Positions 50,195-61,176 of a stretch of DNA of 64,000 bases are shown here, one piece after another; position 1 is the first letter of the stretch, and each line of letters starts with the position of its first letter. The position numbers and the translations under genes were made by a program. This DNA is from Todiramphus chloris collaris (lineage: Eukaryota; Chordata; Aves; Coraciiformes; Alcedinidae): assembly GCA_025345505.1 (NCBI GenBank), contig JANVCC010000020.1, forward strand, positions 53,585,118-53,649,117, written 5' to 3'. Under the pieces are notes generated by a model, which was not told the origin of the DNA, ran no database searches, and worked only from the letters and a program-made list of their open reading frames with translations.

Positions 50195-50340
50195 CACAGA
50201 ATCACAGAATGTTAAGGGTTGGACCTCAAAAAATCATCTAGTCCAACCCCCCTGCCAGAGCAGGACCACCTACACTGGAACACATCCAGGTGAGTTTTAA
50301 ATGACTCCAGAGAAGGAGTCTCCACAACCCCTCCCCAGAG
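50195..50340 (-). mobile_element. CR1 LINE 3' end, minus orientation (best preserved)
   Basis: CACAGAATCACAGAATGTTAAGG is the reverse complement of the CR1 3' terminal ATTCTGTG repeats. ATCATCTAGTCCAACCCCCC, GCCAGAGCAGGACCACC and GGAGTCTCCACAACCCCTCC follow in the expected order. Only about 145 bp of the 3' end is present, typical of severely 5'-truncated insertions. It is the least diverged of the three CR1 copies. No coding content. Confidence 0.93.
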
Positions 50341-53300
50341 TGTGATATGTGAGGTGGACAGGAAGGGGAAGGACACGATCATGTCCTTGTCTCTTTTTGT
50401 ACAGAGTATGTAATGTAGTCTTTTTAAATGTATTTTTTTTCCTCTTACAGTATTTTCATTTTTTTTGGACCAACAAATGGAGATGGTACATCATATTTTG
50501 GGTCAGAAGGAACCTTCTCTTATTCCTATATGAAAATGTTTGGGATTTTTTTGGGGAGGAAGGAGAGGAAGGAAAAATGTTTTGCATCAACCCAAACAGA
50601 TTCTATTTTTCTATTTCAGACACTGAAGTGTGTGTGTGGAAATAAAAATCAATGATTAGTACAGCCCTAATCTGGACATGTATATTTTAGGGATCACATT
50701 ATGCTGAATATGTGTACTACATATGCAAAGTAAAAATCCATGCCATTATTGTGCCTGTTCAGTAGCCACTTTTCAATTTGAAATATCTCAGCCATTTTAA
50801 ATGACATTTTTATTTTTGCAAAGACGCTAAAAGCAATTAGAGGGCAATATTGACTGTTCACTTGCCAAATTCCACTGTTCCAATGAAAGCTGCTTTTGAG
50901 TTACTGTACACAAGTGCAAAAAGCATCCCAAATCATTTTACATACATTACAAGCAAAACCAAAAAGAAATCACCATTTAAAAGAAAAGAAAAAGCCATTT
51001 ATAAAAGAAACCCTTGCTCCCAAGTTGAAACCATGTGTCAGCCTACGGCAATCTGTTAAACTTGAGTTATGAACCCCTGGAAAAAAAAAAAACCCACCAC
51101 ATTTGTTTGCAGTGCAGATGCTGAGACTCACAATTAAAGAGGAGGCATGGTGAGGAGAGGTCTCGTGATGATGTTCTGCATAGGGAAAGTTCTCTAAATG
51201 CCTTCAGTGGGAGAGGTGATAAATGTTGTGTCTCGTCTGTCAGTAACATTTGTTAGTTACCTGATTTTGCTGTCTCTTTCTTAATAAAAGAGTAAAAATA
51301 CAAAACTCTTGCATATGACTGTATACAAGTGACCAGGATGGATTATCTGTAATTTTCAAAAGTCACAATCTGCCCATCTTTCCAGAATTCAAGGCTACTT
51401 CCGGTTCACCTGAAGGGCTATTCTTTTCTCCTTGGCATAAGTATATGCTGCAGGATCATTCTTAGAGAGTTAAGGCATAGATAAGTTATCTCAAAACTTT
51501 TCTGAGGAGCTTAAAATACAAGATGTTTTTTATATCCAGAGAAAATTGTCAGGATACTATTGCAAGGATGCTTTCAACTTAATGTAGTTTGTAGGTTATC
51601 CAGGCTGAATTGGCAGGAGATTGCAGCAGATACTGTTGTCCTCTGGGGCTTTGTTCTCCACCCACACGTTGTCCAAGCAGTGTAAAGGGCTACTGCCTTT
51701 GGGATCAAATTCTTAGGGTATATGATTGTGGTACAATCAGTTGAGTTACGCTGTTGGGGTACATAATAGGCCTTGCTATCTGCCATTAATTTATCTGTGG
51801 GCTATGAGCCAACATCTGTCTTGTCTGCCTCAGGGCTTGTTTCTCATCAATACTGAGGCCTCTTTCTACCTTCATAGCAATGAAAAAATAGCCTTGCAGC
51901 AGAATTTTATTTACACCCATTTGGTAGCCCATTCTTTCACTTCTGATGCACTTTTCTGCCTTTTCACCATGTTGCCCTGAAGAACTCACGAGTGTTTTGC
52001 TCTTGGGCCTGTGTTAATTACTCTGTTGTCTGTCCTCATGCATGAAAAACAGAGAATTTTATCCACCAGAAATGAATGAGGTTTTATCGTAATGGTCCAT
52101 GCAAATGTCATGATTCAGAGTGTAAGAGGATCAACAGCATGGATGAGTTGCACAATACATCTGTGGAAATAGTAAGCTGGACATGAGGAGCTGGAAAGCC
52201 TTCCTTTCCTTTCAAGAAAAATGTTATCCTAGAAGCAAACTTGGGTTAAATTTTCTGAATTGTGAAAGATTCCCCTTATTGTACAAGGCTAAGTTGTGTA
52301 AATATAAATTTCTCATCTCTTGTTTCTTTTTTTTTTTTTCTTTACCCTATGGGAGCTGGGTTTTTTTTTCCTGGGCCATCCCAAACAGAACTGATATATC
52401 TCTGATATATCAATGTATGCAAAAACAATTTTCTCCTTCATTTCAAAATAACAAATGAGTGCCACACCACATGCCTGTGAGATATAAGACAGGGTAACCC
52501 TGTTGAGAACTCAACTACAGCCATGTGGAAAAGGCAGGAAGGTTATTTGAGTGGAGTGACACAAGGGCAATGGTTAGTAGTCTGCACTGAGCCATGGTTC
52601 CTGGGAACATAGTCTTTATTTATAAAATATAAGTAAAGATCTGCTAACTGCCCAACTGAGGACACTTATTCGTCTGTGCACTTCAGTCCAAGTGCAGTAA
52701 ATACAGATCAAATGTTCACCATCCAGATAATAATAAGGATCTGATCCAAAACACAGTTTTATTTCTACAGAGTTACCTTGGATTGCATTGTATTTGTTAT
52801 GTTATATATGGATGTGTCATTACTTAAAGGAAAATAAGTGACAGAGCTGAAAACAATTGTAATTGCCAGTTGGAACTCTTGAGGCAACTGGAGACACTGT
52901 CTGAAAAGTAGCACCTTAGCCAATACCTGTTATTACATTTTTTTGCACAATGTACAGTGCCATTTTTTCAACATCATTTTATACTGTTTTCAGTTAGCTC
53001 TTAAAGTTTTGAATCAATTGAAATGGAAAATTTTTTAAAAGACCACTGTCAGGGATTCAAAGTAATACCCAAAGCTTCTACTGACTTTGGTGGAAATTAT
53101 AGGTGCTCTCTGGCATTGAGAATGCAGCATTTCTATTTTTCTAGGTAATTGTAAAGAAATGTATTGTGTAGAGCTTTTTGCCAGATTCCACATTAGGCTG
53201 CAGGAATGTACTGACTGTAAAATGAAGAGCTCAGAAACCAAGAAGTGATGCGGTGAGTGTGGCTCCTGACCTTTACACCTCTCCCTTCGACGTACGCATT

Positions 53301-53478
53301 TTGATTTGATCTTTAATTTCCTAACCACATAACACTTTTACATGGAATCCCTGCCGAAAGGAGAGCACCAGATGGATGATTTACAGCCAAAAAAGCCCAG
53401 TTTGTTTCACATGCTTGTCATTGAGAACAGCTTTAAGTTATTACATATCATTCATCTCCGTGTAAAATACATAGTGGC
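50341..53478. other. Non-coding DNA, no gene seen
   Basis: A12 at 51081-51092, T13 at 52327-52339, and a pair of 11-bp near-repeats with a GATATATC core at 52391-52412. Plus-strand frames at 50349-50655 are overlapping and T/F-rich. No gene is supported. Confidence 0.5.
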
Positions 53479-53552
53479 TCTTTTTTTCTTCTTCTTCTTT
53501 TTTTTTTTTTTTTTTTTCCCTTTTTATTCCTTTTTTTCTTTTTTTCTAATAG
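53479..53552 (+). repeat. Long polypyrimidine tract ending in CTAATAG
   Basis: Nearly 70 bp of T and C, interrupted by one A at 53526 and closing with CTAATAG at 53546-53552. This is primarily a low-complexity T-rich tract. It also mimics a strong 3' splice acceptor, but no open exon with a good donor follows. Confidence 0.8.
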
Positions 53553-56500
53553 ACTTCCTCATGGTGCTGGTTTTTGCAGGATCTGAGTGTATCAAAATCC
53601 CTGAAGGTTTTATCTTCATAGGTAGCCCTGAGAATATGTTTGTCCCAAATTCACATGCATGGATTTAGGCACTTTATTTTAAGGATGAAACCTTCCCCTG
53701 GCTAGCATACATTCAGTACAGTGAAGTCGATGCCTCTGGAGAGCAAGTCAAAGTAGGCAATAATTAAGGGTGTAAGTGGAGTCCTTGGTGTGTGCTGGTG
53801 GAGGCATCTGTCTCTCCTCTGCTATCCTAGAGTCGTAAGGGACAGTTGAGGACAAAAATACACCAGAGTCACAAAGAACCAAAATACCTGAGTCCACTAA
53901 GATATTTTTCTCAGGAAACTAGCTAGGCAAGTAGCAAATATTACTATCCAAAGCTGTTCTTCATCACTCATGTCCTGGAGATTATTGTACTCAGGAGCTC
54001 CATCAGCAGCAGAGAGGAAGCATGTGCTCCCTGCTCTTCATTGGTGCCCAGCCAGCAGGTCAGCTCTCTATCTGCCTTCATTGCTGGTCTGCCTCAAAGC
54101 TTCAAACAATATCAGAGGTAACCCATGTCCTGCTGACTGGCAAAACTCTGGTACAGTGCTTCACTGCAGCCCAGAGATGATCTTTTTCTTGCTGGATATA
54201 CCTTTCTCTGTCTTGACAAATCACTGTGTTGACTCCCCTGTTTCATCTTTCCTGCCTGAAAACTGATGAAGCAGGATCATGCAGTAGTTAAAGAGAGGAA
54301 GAAAAGAAAAATATCTGTAGACTTGTAAATTCTCCACTCCTGAGGCATGAGTAAAGTTTCTCTAGAAATTCTGTTTTATTATGGATGGGATGCATCTCAT
54401 GTCATTTTAAGTGGCAGTGAAGTAGATGTCAGTCTAAGCCAGTCATTTGAATGTTTCTTCTAGTCAGTGGTAGGAAATAGGCACTTGGAGCTCAGGACTG
54501 ATTTGCTCTGTTTTAGATGTCTACCACAGCAAGAGATGCTTCACAACCTGAGAGTAATTATTTCTCTCCACTTCCTATAGAGAGAGCCCTGATGACAAGC
54601 TTAGAGCTGGATGCTTGCACTGGAACATCTAGAATTGTGGTAAACTCCTGTTCTTCATGACTTTGGGGTGCATCTGTCATATTTTTGGGCCCCTGCTCAA
54701 TGGGACACAACTTTACTTTAAAGTGCTGCTTCCAGGCTGTGCTGAGGGGAGCTGGCATTGACCACTGACCTGAGCGCCAGGCTGAAGTAGCTCCTTAGTG
54801 TGCTTTTTATGGAACATTTATAAAGAATAGCAAAAAGCATTCCACTATCTCCAGATGTGTGCTAGACAGCAAAAAAAATTAATTGCAGATCCATTCAGCT
54901 GAACCAAAATTACAGAAGCAGGAATAAAAAAAGGGGTGCCTACAGTTAGCTTTTTAAAGCTCTGCTTAAATTGGTGCATGCGGGTCCTCATTTCCAAGAT
55001 GTTTCTGTTACAGTTGCTGCATTTTTCATATATCTTTGTCGAGTTTTAAAAATCCATTTTGCATAATTGAATTTAATTATGTCACAGAAAGGTATTTCTT
55101 GCAACTTTAGGGGAATTTCTTGGAAAATCTCTATACTGCAGTCTGTTGTAATCAGTGATGACACATGTAAGAGAAGGTACTCAAAGAAGGATGTTTTCTT
55201 TACAAAGAGCACTTTTTTTTTTTTAAACAAGGTAGAAAGGAAGACTTTTCACACCAACTTTAGTTATACTGGACAAGGTTGTTTTTTTTTTTTTTCTGGA
55301 GCAAATCTTCCATGTTTCACCTAGAAAGGGGGAAAAGTCTTGGCTTTAGCTTCTGTATAAATATTTGCTCAATGTTAATTCTACAGTTTGTGTATGATCA
55401 TCTTTAAATTGATTTAAGTAATCAAAATAAAGAATTGCTGACTTTTTTTACAAGAAAGACTGCATCCAGTTATGTATGGAGACTGTGAAGTAGTGGCTTA
55501 AGTGTACAAAGTTAGTTGAAATATGGAAGGAATGAATTTGGCTCAGCAAGTTTGAGATGAAACAGAGGTGTTTCTGGAAAGCCATTACAAGTGTCAGTCT
55601 GGAAACTGGTGATCTCTGCACCTGCTGATGAACTGTGTTAACACTGGTTTCCACTGCATGGTCTTCTTTTGGCTGCAAGAAAGGACAAGAACAGCACAAA
55701 TTTGAGGTTCAGAAGATCCTATTGATGGCAAAGTAGGAGACAGTGAAGATACACTGACTTCAAGAAAGAAAGGTAAGTGTAGAGCATTTGACAAAGGGTC
55801 AACTGTATGTTCACAGGGCTTTGAAAGTTGGGCTGGTATAAAAATGAAGTTTGTGGACCAATGTCAAAATTAAGACTGTCTCCTTGAAACTTCTGGAAGC
55901 TGCCTGGAAAGCCCTGTTTGTCTATGTGCTTTCAAACTTTTCTCCAGCACCTGCCCAAGAGAGGTGCATTCCTTAGAGAGGGCTCTGTGAGAAGTCTCTG
56001 AAAACTTCACTAACTGAGCTGGAAAAGCAAGACCAAGATGTGATAATGGGAAAAAAAACCCCTGTTGTACATTGTGCACTTCTTCAGCAGCTGAGCTGTA
56101 CAGAGCAGTTGCAACTTTTGATGCAACTTTGCATCAACCCATTAAGTGACACCTTTACTTGCTTGCATGAGATGTTACCTGGTTTTTACCCTGCTTATTT
56201 CTTATTCTCCTCCCTTAAGGCTAAGACTGTTTATTTGCATGGAATAGGTGGTTATGTGTGTTTTATAGGCTGTGACTATTTACTTTTGCAGAATACTATT
56301 TTAATTCAGGGGTAGACCTTCTGATTTCTTGGTACTCTCTAAATTAGAGTCAAGAGCTGCTTAGAGAGAATATCACCACTTCCTGCTACTCCTTTACTGA
56401 CATCAACACAAATACCAAGGGAAAGGTGTCCAAGCCAAAGCTCTTAATCTGAAGGGTGCTCTGAATTTTAGAACCATCCCTCACCCTAACAGTGAGCTGA

Positions 56501-56599
56501 CATGAAATCCTGCCTCTGAGCAGCCTCAGACTTTCTGGGGTTTGAAAACTAACTTCAGATCTGAGATTTGGTCCAGCTACTTAATGAAAATGAAAAATT
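53553..56599. other. Non-coding DNA, no gene seen
   Basis: T12 at 55213-55224 and T14 at 55282-55295. AAG|GTAAGT with GT at 55773 is a perfect 5' splice donor; the best upstream acceptor is only moderate (TCTTCTTTTGGCTGCAAG ending 55679). CTACTGACTTTGGTGG at 53077-53092, just upstream of this block, may be a palindromic-element relic. No protein gene is supported. Confidence 0.5.
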
Positions 56600-56624
56600 G
56601 CATTTTGAGCCTCAGGCTTCCTGA

Positions 56625-56954
56625 AGAACAGCCTGTGCCAAATGTGACGAGCTTGAGATAAAAATGGATTTGCAGGACACTGTGTCCCATCTCAGGCAGA
56701 GGTCAGCAGAAGTTCTGAGCAAAGTGGAACTGGCCCCTCTAGCTGGAAACTTCTTTGTCTCTGAGCTCCACAGCCACTGGTGTTTGAGACCTATGCAGGT
56801 GTGTGGTATGGAGCGAGCCATTTGTTTTTCTCAGAAGAAGACATTTGTGATGAGGGAAATCATGGATTTTATGTGCTTGCGGTTTTTTTCCTTCTTTGGC
56901 AAAAAGGAAACCTTTAGAATGCCAAAATCTTGTCTTAATATTTCGCGGAAGTAA
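56625..56954 (+). pseudogene. Possible relic of a retroelement-type coding segment
   Basis: The plus-strand frame opens after a stop at 56622 and first encodes a CxxC pair (ACAKCDE), then a leucine-spaced helical stretch (LEIKMDLQDTVSHLRQR) that looks like a short coiled coil. A methionine occurs at 56664 and the frame stops at 56954. CxxC-plus-coiled-coil segments occur in avian retroelement-derived frames, so a decayed retroelement fragment is possible. No reverse transcriptase, protease or LTR is seen. It could equally be a chance frame of about 110 codons. Confidence 0.2.
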
Positions 56955-57139
56955 GTATTTTATAAACGCACATTGCAAATGGCACTATAAATTCTCCACT
57001 ACGGAAAATTGCTATCTGGTTTGAAACTAGGCAGAATAAATAGAACTATAAAAGGTTACCTGAAGTAAACAGATAGGGTTTCCAAAATGTACCACATGAG
57101 ATAGATTGGAGCTCGTAGTAATCTGTTTTCCATGCTTAA
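56955..57139. other. Spacer, nothing identifiable
   Basis: GAA|GTAAGT lies at the end of the preceding frame (GT at 56951), a donor-like string. No other feature. Confidence 0.4.
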
Positions 57140-57340
57140 CATATACTCAGCATCAGCTAAACTCTGTAACTGAGATGCCACCTGTATCAATCCCGTTCCT
57201 AGATGTCATGGCCCTGTTAATGAAATCTGGAAGTGAAATTGTAAATGGAGTCAGTGAATGGTAGATGTCAGCCATTGCGTGATGGGCAATCATCAATCAT
57301 CTACTGTCAGTTATTTCTGTCTCAGTGAGTAAGCCTTTAT
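57140..57340. promoter_or_regulatory. Candidate conserved patch with a hairpin and PBX/HOX-like sites
   Basis: GGGCAATCATCAATCATC holds two overlapping TGATTGAT-type (PBX/HOX/MEIS-like) cores on the minus strand. GTAGATG at 57261-57267 pairs with CATCTAC at 57298-57304, and ATTGC/GCAAT pairs inside, giving a short stem-loop. The region is repeat-free. Function is inference; the stem is too short and interrupted for a microRNA precursor. Confidence 0.25.
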
Positions 57341-58673
57341 TTAAAGCATAAAGTAAGAATGTTGCCAGACCACAGGAACAAGCCCTGAGCTGTTTGCAGG
57401 TGCTGCTATTCACAGCTGCCAATTAAACCCCTGACATTTCCATAATGGCCAAGAGGCAAAGCATATGCACTTGATATAAACATTTTTGTAAAAATTAATC
57501 TCAGTTTATCAATACTTAACTTTTTTTTTTTTTTTTTCCAGGGCGACATACAACATCCTACTTGGCCTATTGTTTGTTTGCTGTAGAAAGAGAGAAATAT
57601 GAGTTGGAAAGCAGCCAGGGCATTCATTTCCCCGGGATATACAGTAGATTCCAGTGACTTGTTTCAACCCTTAATTGGGGAGGGAGAGCACAGTAGTAAG
57701 GAATCTCACCTTTGGAAAATATTGTGTGCACCCCTTGGCCCCCAGCCATGCGCACATGCTCAGCTACTTTGCTTCACAAGCTGCACTGGCCCTTAGGTTG
57801 GTAAATGTAATGGTCTGGCAAATGCTGTTCCTGAAGTTACCTGTCCCATTGTGGTTCTTTGCTGCTATATCAAAATTTTGCCTTACTTGAATTTTTATAC
57901 AGACCTCTGAGTGTATTACTTCTGGCTGGTCCTTTTCATAACCCCTTCATTATTTAGAGAAAAAAAAATTCAACAAAACCCCAAAACACCAAAACATGAG
58001 CACTTTTAATATACACATTATTTTCTTTTGGGCAGAAGAAAAAAAATATTGTCAACTCAACTTATTAAAGGCATTCATCAGTACCACTGCAAATTTACAC
58101 ATGTATTTCATAAAATTGACAGTGATGAGCTTGCTTTAATTTTCAGAGAAAAATATTTTCATGAAAAAAAATTTATATATTTCTACAGAAAAATAAACTG
58201 CCTAATATTGCCACCTGACATTTATAGTTTGGAGGACATAAAACTTTTCAGAGGTCCCTTTATTTTTTTCTCTCAGCTGTTTATAGTTCTTCAGGGGTAC
58301 ACTGATCTGTAAGTAAATACAGAAATAGAAAGGGCTGCATTCACATTTTTGAGGAGAGTTCATCACATGCTGATTGCTTTACCCCATTTTGCTGCAAAGT
58401 CTAGACAAGGCAGAACACTGAGTGGGAAACCAGATGGCACTGGGACATTTTAAAGTGGTCTTCTTCACTTTTCATGGTAATGAGGAAGATCACATGCCTC
58501 AGCCATCGATTTGAAGTGTTATTTTAATGTGTTGTACTATGTGATTGTAAAAATATGCACTATTGGATGAAATTAATTTTTGAAACTTATAGTATTCTGT
58601 TAACATGATATTAACTCTCATGGAGTTGGCATTAGAGGTCTTGCTGGTATGTGTGCATTAAATTTGACATAAT
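57341..58673. other. Non-coding DNA, no gene seen
   Basis: T17 at 57521-57537 is followed by CCAG|GG, a good 3' splice acceptor mimic. The open frame at 58028-58312 is Lys/Phe-rich without motifs. No gene is supported. Confidence 0.5.
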
Positions 58674-58741
58674 TTTTTGCCAGATAGCTGTGCCGGTAAA
58701 AGTGATAATTGTCAGATGCAGATATACTGGTGCAGCTTTTT
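58674..58741. mobile_element. Possible hAT-type MITE relic
   Basis: TTTTTTGCCAGATAGCTGTG, GCCGGTAAAAGTG and GCAGATATACTGGTGCAGC follow the order of a short sauropsid DNA element that I recall, with GCCGGTA/TACTGGTGCAGC arms. Only a fragment of about 68 bp is recognisable and target-site duplications are not seen. Confidence 0.35.
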
Positions 58742-59462
58742 TTGTTGTAGCTCATTTTACTGTACCTCACTGAAACAAGCCATCCTGCTGCAAGCAGTTC
58801 CCTGGCAGTGGAAGTGGATCTGTATTGAGCCATTTCCTACCTATCAATGTATCTGAAAGTTTTAAGTATAGATTGGTCTTTGTTCATTTTTTTTTTTTGT
58901 TTCTTTTCTGTGTAGGTGCCTTGTGAAGTTACACATTGCTTCAGATTTCAAGGATAGACGTTGCTTCAGATACCCAGGACCCATTTTGAATTCAGACGAT
59001 TAAGGCATTTTTCTACCATGGTTGGTAAATTTTTAAATATTTTTTTTTTTTCCACTCAAAACCATTCAAAGTGTTTGAGAGCCATGAAAATGTAGTTTTT
59101 ATATAAAAGAATATTATGACCTAAGTCGTACTGCTGATTTAGTTTCTTTAGAACTTGCAGGACTAAACTGGTTGAGTTATACAGCATAGATCAACTAACC
59201 CCACATACATCACCTGTTAACTTTGTTTTAAACAGAAAGTTTTACAAAAGGCTAGTTTAAAAAAGTTTAAAAGCAAAAATCTCACAAAAGTCTCAGCATC
59301 AGATGTTTCTCTGTCACATATCTTTGTGGTCATGAAGTAATTGCTGGGATTCAGCTCCTCTGCACTGAGCTAAAAGGCAAAGGTAAAAAGTAACTAACCC
59401 CCATTAGTCTCAGCTCCTGTGCTCTTGTAGATGTTACAGCGATAACAACAATATTGCTCTGA
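58742..59462. other. Non-coding DNA, no gene seen
   Basis: T12 at 58887-58898 leads to TTTCTTTTCTGTGTAG (AG at 58914-58915), a good acceptor mimic. TTGCTTCAGAT is directly repeated at 58936-58946 and 58961-58971. T12 at 59040-59051. No gene. Confidence 0.5.
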
Positions 59463-59705
59463 GTATGTCCACATGACAGTGTTGAAATGTCCAAGCTAGC
59501 TGTAAATGAACCATGGTGGATACTGGACATGGTCAAGATGAGACAGCAGAGAACACCAAGAGGACTAATTTACCCTGCTTTTTGGCAGTGTTAGCTCCAT
59601 ATGGACTAATTTATTGTGCCAGAAAGCAGGCTCATTTATGGCTAGCTCATTTATAGCTAGTCTGGGTACCTCTTTGCTATACTGAAATTTGCAGTGTGGA
59701 CATAC
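59463..59705. mobile_element. Inverted-repeat DNA transposon relic (hAT-like MITE), 243 bp
   Basis: The left end reads GTATGTCCACATGACAGTG. The right end, reverse-complemented, reads GTATGTCCACACTGC, giving an 11-bp exact terminal inverted repeat. Inward, GCTAGCTGTAAATGAACC at 59495-59512 on the left pairs with GCTCATTTATAGCTAG at 59644-59659 on the right. The arms therefore match over their whole length while the centre has decayed. The GCAGTGTGGACATACC end is characteristic, from memory, of hAT-type non-autonomous elements in sauropsids. No transposase frame. No clear 8-bp target duplication survives. Confidence 0.6.
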
Positions 59706-61088
59706 CTTCTATTAAGTAAAAATATGGAGATTGGTATTTTGAAGGCACCGAGGGGCTTCTTTCAAAGGTGGTTTAAGAGGTTACCACCTCCAGTGATCTG
59801 CTTTGCAGCTTCTGCTGCAGATAACATCATGGGCCCATCTGAGAGCCCCTTGAATTTACAGCACAATATTTTAGCTTAAGTCACTGAAGAGGATGTGTTT
59901 GCATTCAGACACTAAGTGATAACTGAATCAGAGCAGATGTGTCTGTTGGTGTGGCAGAAGCAGGCAGACAGCTTGGGTGTTAATGCTCCATAATGCTCAT
60001 TTTAGAGTTCAAAGAGAACTGTCTGCCAGGTCCTGTGGAAATCTCTTTCTGCTTTAGAATGCAACAGGGCTTGGGTAACTCGTTCTCCTCAAATCCCTTC
60101 AGAAAAAAAATTGCCAGCAATGTTTGTCATTCTAAAGTTGCGTAGATTCAAATGTTGCTATCTAGTCACCTACTGTAAAGTGTGATCCAGATGAAGTAGC
60201 TAAAGCACCAACCTAGCTTTCCAGCATGACACCAGTAAGATTTCTGGGGAGCTTAAAGCCAAACAGATTTTTAAATTAAGATTTGTTTGTTCAAGCTTTA
60301 CCTCCATTTACTCAGGGTATTTAATACATGTTAACTCTTCTGGTGCAAAGGGACACAAGTGCACAGAGAAGGATTTGGCATTCAAGACAGCAAATGAGTA
60401 CTAGTAGCCATTCTTTCTTCTACTGCTGCAATCACATACAGTGAGCTCCAGGCTTGTCTCTTGCTTTCCTGCTTCTGGGGCTGCCCAGCTATGATCTAGT
60501 GTGCTGACCTTACTAGCCAAGCAATGAGTTTCATGCTGCCAAATCCCATGAGGAGCTTCATGTCTCTTGTGGTCGTCTTCATCCATGGCTAACTTGTATT
60601 ATCATTGGCACGTTTAAAATTGTGATATTATGTTTCAAATGTTTTTGAAGCTGAAACACACAAGCTCTTTTATTTCTCTTCTGCCTAGTAGGATTATTTC
60701 AGCTCCACACATGCAAAGCCTCATATTATGCAAGAAATTAATCATAGCAGGGTAAAGTAGCTACTGAAAAATTGCCAAGCACCATAAACATTGGTCAAAA
60801 TGCAGGCCAACCATTTGCACAGCAAGTAATTGAAGCTAGAGGTTTATTGGAGCAATGCATAACTTTTCATTATGAATTAGAAAGCTTTTCAAACACAAAA
60901 TGATATCTGAGAAGACTGCACTACCTAAATGGTTTCAGTAAACACTGAAAGAAATGTTAAAATATGCTGGAGAGATCAATCATGCTTTATGGTTACTTGC
61001 ACCACGTAGTTTCACACACATTCTCTGATAAACAATGTCCAACACACTCTGCCCAGACCCATTATTTTCTTCAGCACCAAAGCGTCAA
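59706..61088. other. Non-coding DNA, possibly with a conserved patch at 60740-60910
   Basis: AATTAATCATAGC near 60737, AGTAATTGAAGC near 60826 and CATTATGAATTAG near 60868 form a loose homeodomain-type cluster in repeat-free DNA. Frames at 59694-59879 and minus 60401-60586 are featureless. No gene. Confidence 0.4.
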
Positions 61089-61176
61089 GGGCCAGATCCT
61101 CATTTCGTTTAAGTCAGCAGAGCTCTGCTGAGGTTGACTGCTTGCCATTGATTTATGCCAGCTGAAGATCTGGCCT
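61089..61176. mobile_element. 88-bp inverted-repeat (MITE-like) element
   Basis: It starts GGGCCAGATCCTCA and ends TGAAGATCTGGCCT, an imperfect 14-bp terminal inverted repeat. A perfect 16-bp palindrome CAGCAGAGCTCTGCTG lies at 61115-61130, close to the centre. TTAAGTCAGC and GCCAGCTGAAGATC flank it. The layout matches short palindromic elements common in sauropsid genomes. Non-coding; no transposase. Confidence 0.6.

Noticed and set aside
57261-57304. Stem-loop as a microRNA precursor
   Set aside because: Only 7 and 5 paired bases with a large internal mismatch; too short for a precursor of about 60-80 nt.
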